Part shown: positions 55,602 through 64,000 of the stretch, one piece after another
Numbering within the stretch: the stretch's first letter is position 1
Layout of the letters: every line of letters starts with the position of its first letter
Source of the DNA: Dichetophora obliterata
Lineage: Eukaryota > Arthropoda > Insecta > Diptera > Sciomyzidae
Reading direction: 5' to 3'
NCBI GenBank assembly: GCA_963920525.1
Contig: OY986436.1
Span: 94,681,342 to 94,745,341, forward strand
DNA length: 64,000 nt
Translations under genes and position numbers: made by a program
The notes under the pieces: generated by a model
Databases searched by the model: none
The model's input: only the letters and a program-made list of their open reading frames with translations
What the model was told of the DNA's origin: nothing

Positions 55602-58430
55602 ATGAGTGAATCCAGCTTTACTTTCAGGGAGATTCTGCAAAGAGAATAAATTATATCAAGAGGAGCAGAAACTCAATGTCCGCTCTCGAGAGATATTTCA
55701 AGACTACAAAGATTGGGTTCTGCCGGCGTGCTGTGAATGTTGTTCTGCCGACGTTTTTGTCGACTTTTTCGGGCAGAGGTATTTTTAGAATTATGTGAGC
55801 ACAAGCGAGCTGGCAACATGTTTATTCTTTCAGCAATAGTTTCCTTTTTTCTCCCATAACCATTGCGAACATTTGGTATTTTTAAGGTTAGGAAACATAA
55901 AAGAAATGCAGCAAAGGCAAAGAAGTAAAATATAAGGAAGTGGTGTAATAGCAGAAAAGTGTGGTATTTTTTATATTGGTGTTGGTTCACACAAATACAG
56001 AAACAATCACAAAGGGCCGTAATCGGTTGTATCGTAAAAGAAGGCCCAAACTGTTAAAGTTTGTTCTTATGCATTAAAATTTTAGAAACATTTCAAGAAT
56101 AGCAACAACTCTAATTATTTAAAAAATTTTTGATTGCTCGCATTTGGCTTAGAAGTTATAGGCATCCAACATTGGAAAAAGTGGACTAAAAATTTAGCTG
56201 ATTTTTTAAGTTTTCCAACAAAACTAAACTTTATGGGTATCAAAAGAGAGATAATACAAGTATCTATTCAACAAGATATCAAACATAAAAATACATACAT
56301 TTAAGATACAACCCTTTTTTTACTTAAAATCGCGAGGTTTTTCCAGATTTAATAAAAAAAAATAAATGTATCAAAAGGAGGCTTTCGGATGCTGCTTAGG
56401 GCTTACAAACCTCAGTAAGTACCACACAGGCTTCTCTGTCTACAGCAGTTCTGAATGTAGTTATCTTTTTAATAATTCTCTTTTTAATGTATTGCTTTCG
56501 TAAAAGAGAAACCACTAGTCTTTAAGACAAATTCTAATTATAAAAAATTATATCTTAATGAATTTTTATGGAATTCTAAATTTGACACCTCGTTGAATAG
56601 ATACGCACATTACCTTTGTTTTAATACCCATAAAGCTTAGTTTTGTTGAAAAACTAGAAAAACTGCAAGATTTTTAGGTAATTTTTCTATATTTGAAGGC
56701 CTATAAATTCTAAACTTCAACTTTAATTACAAATTATATTAGGTTAATTTTTTTAAATCCTTATTTTTTTTTTGGTGTTTCTGCCTAGTTGTTGTGTAAA
56801 AATCAGAAAAATTTAACAAACAGGTACTAAATCTGATTCACTATGCTGAAAACAAGAGCGCCCCAAACATGTATTCAACTGCGAAAAATGACTGCGCCCC
56901 TGAAGCAGTGTTTGTGTTTTGACAGATGTGGTTTGATCAAACTGGCGGAAAATCAACGGGGTCTAAATTGCATTTTTAAACCATTTTTAATAAGAAATAT
57001 ATACATTTCTAAAACAAATAAGTTAAAAAAATATCGTTAGAAACTAAATAAAGCACTTTTGTTAAAAGAATTTAAACCGTATGGACATATTTACCTGTGG
57101 AACAAATGCGCATTGTTTTTAAGTTTTCGGGAACTATTACAATTCTTAACCGCACAACTCATATTGCATTTGTTTTAGTGGTTTTTTTCTTTAATTTTGT
57201 TGCTTTTTAAGCAGTGAAAAATGCTTAAAATTAAATTATTTTCAACTATTTTGCTGAGGAGTCTTCCAATCAGATGCCAGGGTTCTCAAAAATGTCAAAA
57301 AACACACTCTTTCTCGCTCGCACAATTTACGAATGGTGTGACAGTTCACGTACAGTGTATGTGTAAGCAACACCATTTCCTTATATTTTACTTCTTTGAG
57401 CAAAGGCTTTTGTTGACATTTTTGTGATAGATTCTAATAGGAAGATTTGTGTGCACAAGCGAGCTGGGAACATATTTGTTCTTTTTGGAATGCTTTTGCC
57501 CTTTTGCTCCTACTAGAATTGGATTTGTTTTGCATATTTGATTGACATTATGAATTTGCAGATATTCTAATATTCTGAATATGCCCAAAAATTGTCTGCA
57601 TTGTTTTGGTTGCCTTGTGTTTACATTTATTTTAAAAGGAAGATCTGTGTGCCCAAGCGAGCGGCAACAAGTTTTGTTATTTTGACCTTTTTCTTCCCAT
57701 TAGAACTGTGATCATTTGGTATATTTAAGGAAATAAACATGAAATGAAGCAAAGCAGCATTTCCTTGAATTTACCAATTTGCAGATATTCTGATGTTCTG
57801 TTTTGATTCTCAATTTTTTTTTTCGCTGACTTTTATTTACATTTTTTGCTATATTTCTAGCAAGGAAGTTTTTCATGCAATTACAATTATTTTATATGAA
57901 TATGTTATTTCAGAATTTTTTGCTACATTTTTGATGCAATTCCAATTCTTTTTCATCAATATATTTTCATTTTATTTTATTTCAGAATTTTATATTTTCT
58001 AAATCGATCATTTGGTACATTGAAAGACAAAACGGCTTTCTTTCAATTTACCAATATCGAACATATTCTATTTTGTATTTATATTTATAGGTAGGTATAT
58101 CAAATACTGAACTCTACAATTTTAGAAAATATTAAATTACAATTGCAGGGTACTTTAATTGAACTTTATTTATTTATTAATAATTCTTTTTTATTTTTAA
58201 AAAACAAAATATTTCCACAACATTTCATAAGAAATTTTTTCTAATTTTGATTTTGATATTCAGTATGATATTTAGTAATCATACTAAGTAATATAATTTT
58301 TATTGAAGGTGATTATTTTTAGACATATTATCTTAAATATATATTAGTATTTCATGGTAAATCATCTTTAAGTTAGTTATTTATTATAAAGATAGTAATA
58401 TTTCATACAATTAATAAATATTGATCTACA
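55602..58430. other. Noncoding region with duplicated units and a long inverted repeat
   Basis: It contains three diverged copies of a 'GTGCACAAGCGAGCTGGCAACA ... ATTTGGTAT.TTTAAGG' unit at about 55795-55960, 57445-57560 and 57645-57790, and an inverted repeat at 56110-56740. Remaining sequence is AT-rich. The frame at 56843-57040 has no recognised domain. Confidence 0.5.
56110..56740. repeat. Inverted repeat with ~170-bp diverged arms
   Basis: Left AACAAAACTAAACTTTATGG (about 56218) pairs with right CCATAAAGCTTAGTTTTGTT (about 56629). TATCTATTCAACAAGATATC pairs with GACACCTCGTTGAATAGATA, and AGAAGTTATAGGCATCCAAC pairs loosely with GGCCTATAAATTCTAAACTT. The loop is about 56300-56555. Confidence 0.65.
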
Positions 58431-58610
58431 GTTGCTGTACTTACAATTATTGATCTATATTTGTGCGTACAAAAAAGCTGCAAGATCTATTGCAGGTAAC
58501 TGTACTTGCAATTACAGATCTATATCGGCGAACAATATATATTTGTACGTAGAGCAAAGCTTACAGAAAAACTGCAAGATCTATTGCCGGCAGGTGGCTG
58601 TACTTGCAAT
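58430..58610 (+). repeat. Diverged tandem repeat: 'CTGTACTTGCAATTAC ... CTGCAAGATCTATTGC'
   Basis: CTGTACTT occurs at about 58434, 58501 and 58599. CTGCAAGATCTATTGC occurs at about 58479 and 58572. Spacings of about 66 and 98 bases show indels between units. It directly precedes the THAP gene relic and could be its subterminal or promoter region. Confidence 0.55.
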
Positions 58611-58992
58611 TGTGTTGTCATAGATATCGTGATAGCACAGCAAGTAGCATCGTTTCGTCCGTATCTATTTTGATTTTGATTTGCGTGTTTTCGTGTCATT
58701 TTGATATATTTGATATAATCCTTGTTTCATTTTTTAATAACGTGATTGATTTTTTAAACTATGTCGCACGTTGTTCCATAAAAAATTGCCCGGGAGTAAA
58801 GTTCGGTGACAATTTAAGACTATTTAAATTCCCGGAAAAGCATCCAACATTATTTGAAAAGTGGTGCAGCAATTCTGGGATTAAGAAAAATGACGTTAAC
58901 ACCAGTAGCCGCATATGCTCGCGACATTTTGATCCTTCCTGCTTAGGAACGAAAAAATTAAAGTTGGGTGCAATTCCAACGCTTTGTTTGGG
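58604..58992 (+). pseudogene. P-type transposase relic, THAP domain 1
   Basis: THAP domains are C2CH zinc fingers that bind transposon ends. The frame contains a complete one: RCSIKNCPGVKFGDNLRLFK (C-x4-C), FPEKHPTLFEKWCSNSGIKK with the invariant FP and Trp, RICSRHFDPSCLG (C-x2-H-F), and GAIPTLCLG (the closing P motif). It runs straight into a GTAAGT donor at 58992/58993. The exon boundary after -PTLCLG is the same as in the giant element (42405), so both belong to one lineage. The true start is uncertain: the upstream frame (from 58604) has a hydrophobic stretch unlike a transposase N-terminus, and an ATG closer to the domain is out of frame. Confidence 0.8.
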
Positions 58993-59432
58993 TAAGTACT
59001 AAATGTATGTACATACATAGTTAAATTTAATTAAGCTTTAATATTTTAATATTCAAAATTTTACTTTTTGTACGGAAATGTCACTGTGTTGTTTAAAGAT
59101 TTAAATTAAATACAATTTCACATTTCATTGTTACAAAATTATAAAAAAAGTTTATTGAATTTAAATTGAAATTACTAATATTTGTGACATTTCGTTATTA
59201 TAAACATTATTATTCGTTGAAACATTAGATGAAATAATTTTTCTTAGAATTGTTTAGTAATGTACATATATATCACGGAACATTTACAAAAGAGGCAAAA
59301 CTTAACATTTTTAGATTTTTACTTTTTCGTTTACTCCAATTGGATAAACGAAATTACTCCAATTGGATATTTTTGTGGTGTGTTAAAAAAAACGTGAATA
59401 AAAGTGAATTACTAATTTTTTTTTAAATTAAA

Positions 59433-59663
59433 ATGAAGTGCGTGTTGTGCCAAAAACATTTCGGCAAGAAAAATGGGCCAAGTTTTTGTGTTCCAGCTGA
59501 CGAGCTTAGAAGACAACGATGGAACATGACATTTGCCAAACATTTTCAAAGAGCTGCTCGTGTTTGCTGCAGACATTTCCACGAAAATGATTTTTTGGAA
59601 TTTAATATAAATTACTTCAACAGCTCCACAAAATCCTATTTTAATTTAATTGTACCATTTTAA
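59433..59663 (+). pseudogene. THAP-like domain 2 of the P-type relic
   Basis: MKCVLCQKHFGKKNGPSFCV (C-x2-C), PADELRRQRW with the Trp, and RVCCRHFHENDFLEF (C-x2-H-F) give a second, compact THAP-like domain. It lies 440 bp downstream of domain 1 with a stop after 'NLIVPF'. It may be a separate exon or a second short gene; splice sites are not clear. Confidence 0.65.
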
Positions 59664-60119
59664 AATAAAATAATTAAAAAATATATAAAAGCGTTACGTT
59701 GGGTACAATTTCGAAAAAAATAATTTGCTATGAGAAATATTTTTTATCGATATTTATTCTATCGGCATAAAAGTTATTTCATCGATTGTAATGTACAACG
59801 ATTGTATTTTTGCATTGAAATAAAATACAAGAATGCCTCTTTTTAGGGGCTAAAATTAATTTAGCTGTTAAATTGTTTTAATTCAAGTCCGTTATTTGAT
59901 TTTAACCCTGAACGACCATTGGGACATATTCAACATTGCAAAAAAATTCCTTTAGCAGCGCACATTGGGGTATTTGAGCGATTTACAAAACAAAAAAACT
60001 TTGTTGAAATTAATAGCCTTGTCATGTCATTATATTTATCATTTAAATTTTATTATAAAAACTTTTTAATAAATCCAAATTTTATTACGCATATTGCTAA
60101 CTATTTTGTTTTTTCGTAT

Positions 60120-60960
60120 ACCAGAAAATACGGATGAGCAAACGCTTCAAATGCCTGTGCTTCACGCACACAATGAAGTCAGGCAAGTAATTTTAAAGTG
60201 CGTCATAGAGAGCTGCGATGGCGATTCCACTCTTGGCCCTATGTACCAGTTCCCGGCAGTCGAAGATGCTAAAAAGGCATGGGTTGAAGCTTGCAACCTC
60301 CATGATGTAAATAAAAAAAATTATTTATATGCGGCAAACATTTCGACAAAGCTTTTGTTGGTACACGTAGATTAAGCAAGTTAGCTTTTCCTAAATTTTT
60401 TATTAATACCTCTATTGAGGCCGAACTTTCTTACGAGCCTATTGATTTAGCAGAAATAAAGGAAGAAGAAGTAGTTTGCGATGAATGCTATAAGTTCTGC
60501 AATAATGCAGAATTCTATAGGAAGACAGCTTTGCAATTGCAAGAAGAGCTTAAGGCAAACACCAATAGGTTTGAAAAACAAATCAATATGCTCGAAGCAG
60601 AAAAATCGTACCTTCAGAAGAAAATTATAGAGCTTGAGGATCGAATTGATACTTCAAATACAGAAACCAAAAATCCAACTGCTGCTGTTGAATTTGCGAA
60701 CCTTATTACGAGACGAGGTTGGTGCCGGTACAGCGAATCCGTCAAGGAAATCGCACAATGCATCAACTTTGTCTCTTCTAAGGCTTACAACTTTATGCGG
60801 CAGCAGTTGGGTTTCCATCTCCCCAGTCGTTCGTCTCTTTACAAATGGCGGCGTTCGTGCGTGTATCTGATATAGCCTCCTCAAAAAACTACCAAGTAAC
60901 CCCACTTCTGTATGTTCGTGAAATATTCCTAACACTTTTATAAAGTCAAAATTTGACTTT
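60120..60960 (+). pseudogene. THAP domain 3, coiled coil and start of P-type catalytic region
   Basis: From about 60122 the plus strand reads 'ENTDEQTLQMPVLHAHNEV', then a THAP domain: LKCVIESCDGDSTLGPMYQF with C-x4-C, PAVEDAKKAWVEAC, then, after a frame change at the A-run near 60312, FICGKHFDKAFVGTRRLSKL (C-x2-H-F). It continues through an acidic stretch and 'CDECYKFCNNAEFYRK' to a coiled coil (60531-60660, EELKANTNRFEKQINMLEAE). Next is RGWCRYSESVKEIAQCINFV and 'RQQLGFHLPSRSSLYKWRR', the conserved segment after the leucine zipper in P-type transposases. Another frameshift and stop near 60870 follow; the DDE-like RNase H and GTP-binding regions are absent. Order THAP-coiled coil-catalytic start is as in P element transposase. 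Confidence 0.8.
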
Positions 60961-61147
60961 CGCCTGGCCTTTGGACTTCTCCGTCTTCGCCTTAGCCATA
61001 TTCAAGTTTGACCTCAAACTCTTCATTTTTCTTCTCTTTGATTTTTTTTCTTCGAGTTTCGATCGTGTTTCAAAACTACCACTGCTTCCAAAAGCTCTTT
61101 TAGCTCTTGCAAAGCTACTTCGTGGCATTGCTTACAAAGCTTCTTTT

Positions 61148-61637
61148 AAGGCGGATTCACTGACCACATTCAACAAATTTTGCAAGTGTTTTGTATGTGA
61201 AGTTTCTTGCTTTATGTTTCTCCACACTCAATGAAAGAGTGAAGGCCTGATCAAAATCGACGAAACGAAAAATTTAACCAAAATTGGAACGATTTGCTAA
61301 GCTCGTCTGAAACAGATGTTTATTATTAAATAAACATTTCTATACATTTTGTTGAGTTTCGATGAGTTGTTTGCTAATTTTGGACATTGAATTGCATTTA
61401 AGTGAACATTTTTGTCTTTACTCGTTACGTAGGGACTACTCTATTTTGGTTAGGCCTTAACAAAAACATACTGCTGAATCTTTTTGCGCGGAGTTCCCAG
61501 AATGCAGTTTCTTGGGTTTAAATTGGCATATTTTCTTTTTTGAAGCTTCAAAATAAAGAAGTATTGCGTCTGCCAATATTGCATATGACAAAGCGAAACA
61601 TAAAAAACTAGCCTAATGTGCTCAGTGAATCCGCCTT
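61148..61637. mobile_element. 490-bp MITE, TIR AAGGCGGATTCACTGA
   Basis: AAGGCGGATTCACTGACCAC at the left is mirrored by GTGCTCAGTGAATCCGCCTT at the right. It is noncoding. The TIR core GGATTCACTGA is shared with the 54879 element. Confidence 0.8.
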
Positions 61638-61638
61638 T

Positions 61639-62462
61639 ATGGTCTAATTAGCCTCGCATGGCAATAGCAGCGCATGGCTAAAAATGTCACATCGAAATGT
61701 GTTTAGGGCTGTTCACATTTCAAACCGCTCATCAAATCGATCATCAACTGATTTGACAAATGATTTGACCAACAGAATTTGTATGGATTTGATGGCGATT
61801 TGACGAGTGTGAACACTCATCAAATCGTTGGTCAAATCGTTTGATGAAAATCAAAATTTTTTGATTTTTCTGCTGATTTGACGAATGATTTGACGAGTGT
61901 GAACACTCGTCAAATTGTGTAGTACGATTTTGTCAGTTCAAAAAAGTTTTCAACCTGAGCACATTGTGGCAAAAGAGGGAGCGGAAGAAAATAATAGCAA
62001 AATAATAATAAATAACTGTTGCAAATAATTTATAATAATTTATAAAATAATTTATTCTTCTTCCAATACGATTTTAATAACAAGTGGTATTAATAATTTT
62101 CCGTCATCGCGATGTGCTTACTTCGGTGTTCAAGATAAAATGAAATTTGATGAAAAATTTGATGAGTCTGAACACTTTTGTGGTCAAACGATTTGACAAA
62201 TGATTTGATGAACGGTTTGAAATGTGAACAGCCCTTTTAATGGGATTTGCGTGTATCTGATTATGCACAACATGGCAACGCATGGCAATACTCAGATAAA
62301 AACAGAAATGCATCTCTGACTACAAAGATAAAAATACAAAATCTATTTAATCTAGATCAAGACCATTTTAATCATATTTTAATTAGTTTATTTTGACTAT
62401 GCGACTATTTGTTGCATAATGAGTATACGCTGCTGCGCCATGCGAGGCTAATTGAACCATTA
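61639..62462. mobile_element. Outer MITE, TIR ATGGT(C/T)(C/T)AATTAGCCTCG
   Basis: Left ATGGTCTAATTAGCCTCGCA and right TGCGAGGCTAATTGAACCAT are mirrored. It immediately follows the 61148 MITE and is interrupted by the 529 bp MITE at 61706-62234. Without that insert it would be ~295 bp. 'CGCATGGCAATA' blocks recur inside. Confidence 0.75.
61706..62234. mobile_element. Inner 529-bp MITE with internal palindromes
   Basis: TIR GGGCTGTTCACATTTCAAAC is mirrored at the right end. Inside, palindromes of the form TTTGACGAGTGTGAACACTC followed by (A/G)TCAAA lie at about 61799 and 61877, and 'GATTTGAC' recurs many times. The bases flanking are TTA and TTT, so a 3 bp target duplication is only approximate. 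PIF/Harbinger-like. Confidence 0.75.
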
Positions 62463-62602
62463 GTATCAATGGTCGTTAGACGTATTAACACTTTTCAAAA
62501 TTTTCTCTCTTCTTCTACTTTTGGTTTTTTCTTCTATTTATTTCTTTAAAAACAAATCTATCTGGACCAACAAAAGCTTTAAGTGTATATAGTATTTATG
62601 CA

Positions 62603-62995
62603 AGATATCGCTCGTTTTCTTCAATAACGTCATAATCCAAAAAACATAACAATCTACTTAATTAGGCAAAAAAGTTTATTCTATCATTATATTTATTATG
62701 TGTTATTTTCGTGACTATTTCTGTAATATTCTCTAAGTGATATTACATTTTGCGATTACATGACCTTAATAAATTTTTATTTTACTTACATTATAAACGG
62801 ATATACCTGAAATTATTTTTGCGATACCGTTGTGTGTAGATTCAACTATTTCATAACTTTTTGCATATATATGTTTTAACGATAATTTCAAAAATTAGAA
62901 CGAATTTCCTTTATCTGTTTAAAACTTCAAATGTTTCGACCGAAAAATTAGTTTTTTTGGAATTATGACGTTATTGAAGAAAACGACCGATATAT
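62603..62995. mobile_element. ~390-bp element with 40-base TIRs
   Basis: GATATCGCTCGTTTTCTTCA, then ATAACGTCATAATCCAAAAAA, at the left is mirrored at 62955-62995 with two or three mismatches. It is noncoding. Confidence 0.7.
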
Positions 62996-64000
62996 TTAAT
63001 ATTTTTTTTTTAAATAATATGTATATACATTTTAAATTTAATTAAATCGAAATCAATATGTAAATATGTTAATATGTAAATATCAAACATGTAAATATCA
63101 AACATGTAAATAATGTAAATACCAAGCATGTTAATAATACTATTTAATAATTTCATAGGTTAGCTAGGTTAGATAGGTTTGCAAATAAAATGTAAAAATG
63201 TAAATAATAATGTTACATAATTCCATAGGTTAGGTAATTTTAAGTTGTAAATATATATACGGATAGGTTAAGAGTTAGGATTAGTTAGGTTAAATAAAAT
63301 TACTTGGAAATGTTTGCCGCTCCTTAGTTTTTAAGTTAGTAGTTATTTTATATATTATTATATTATATAATAAGAGTAAATTTTAGTTTTAAGCATATTA
63401 CATTATGTAATAAGATCTCAATTTAGATTTAATTTATTATATTAAATAATAAGAGCACATATTAGTTTGTAAGTTCTTATATTATATAATAAGCCATGTA
63501 GTTCGTAAGTATTATATTAAATAATAAGCCAAATACTAATTTGTTTGGAAGTTTTAATTTTAGTAGTGGAAAAATAAGGTTTTCAGAGCAAATAGAAGTA
63601 GTAAGTATTTACCTCACAATATTTTAATTGCATTACTTAAAATATTTTTTTTCATTGCTTTAATTAATTTAAAATAGTTTTATATAATCTGATAAAACAA
63701 GCGACACATCAAATTAAAATAAATAAATTAATTTAGAATACATTCCTGCAAACCTATTTCAGAATTTTTTTTAAGACAATTACAAGTATTTTAGCATAAT
63801 TTAGAATTGTCCGATAATTTGAAGTTTCGCATGATTTATAAGATTATATAACAAAATCGCAAAAATCCAAATTAGAAAAAAATTTTTTTGAAACGTTGTG
63901 GAAATATTTTCTTCAGCTATTTCTTCAACTACAGATACAAAAAACTGTGCAGCTTTTTTGGCACAATATTTTCAATATGTTCGATATTGGTAAATTGAAA
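62996..64000. repeat. AT-rich tract with TTATATTAWATAATAAG repeats
   Basis: From about 63340 to 63530 the motif TATATTATATAATAAG or TATATTAAATAATAAG recurs about five times at 45-70 base spacing, mixed with 'TAGGTTAG' strings at 63155-63290. No gene was seen. The last 28 bases mirror 58047-58075. Confidence 0.5.

Noticed and set aside
60946..61128. Lys-rich minus-strand 60-residue frame
   Set aside because: No domain; an alternative frame on the same strand looks equally coiled-coil-like. Probably AG-rich DNA rather than a gene.
63155..63290. Insect telomere-like TTAGG repeats ('TAGGTTAG' strings)
   Set aside because: Only scattered, irregular matches in AT-rich DNA; no tandem array.

Overview
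The window looks like heterochromatin-like or intergenic/intronic DNA from a fly (Diptera). It is AT-rich, has spliceosomal introns, and is packed with nested transposable elements. Two DD41D 'rosa'-type mariners (a lineage first described from the tephritid Ceratitis rosa), 412/mdg1-like gypsy debris and P-superfamily THAP sequences fit a tephritid or related schizophoran fly; the species cannot be fixed from sequence alone.

Only one host gene is recognised securely: LCMT1 (leucine carboxyl methyltransferase 1) on the minus strand. Exon 1 is at 23449-23673 and exon 2 at 17956-18381. They are separated by a 5.07 kb intron holding MITEs, a tRNA-like SINE head, a hAT copy with its target duplication, a MADF pseudogene and a modular CTAG repeat. 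The remaining C-terminal exon(s) were not found. A second, small two-exon gene is proposed on the minus strand at 28183-28522.

Layout. 1-8.6 kb: hairpin and foldback elements, two modular CTAG repeats, and a Tc1 element (5282-6850). 8.6-13.5 kb: a gypsy-group LTR element with gag, protease, integrase and one LTR but no reverse transcriptase. 13.5-14.8 kb: a minus-strand copia fragment. 14.8-17.3 kb: inverted and direct repeats. 17.9-23.7 kb: LCMT1. 26.8-27.8 kb and 34.7-35.9 kb: two DD41D mariners. 30.6-34.1 kb: a one-armed copy of the P-like element. 36.0-37.9 kb: minus-strand gypsy pol. 38.9-39.4 kb: modular repeat. 40.2-52.1 kb: giant inverted repeat. 52.4-58.4 kb: small MITEs and duplicated noncoding units. 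58.6-60.9 kb: a multi-THAP P-type transposase relic. 61-64 kb: nested MITEs and AT-rich repeats.

The most striking structure is 40234-52115. Two nearly identical arms of about 5 kb in opposite orientation flank a 1.9 kb spacer. The outer ends read CAAGGAG...CTCCTTG and are bordered by a direct duplication CCTTCAT (or GCCTTCAT if the terminal G is counted in the target). Both arms carry a THAP half-domain with a splice donor and the spacer carries further THAP pieces. I interpret it as a foldback-like P-superfamily transposon with kilobase-scale terminal inverted repeats. A 161 bp MITE present in only one arm shows that the insertion came after the palindrome formed.
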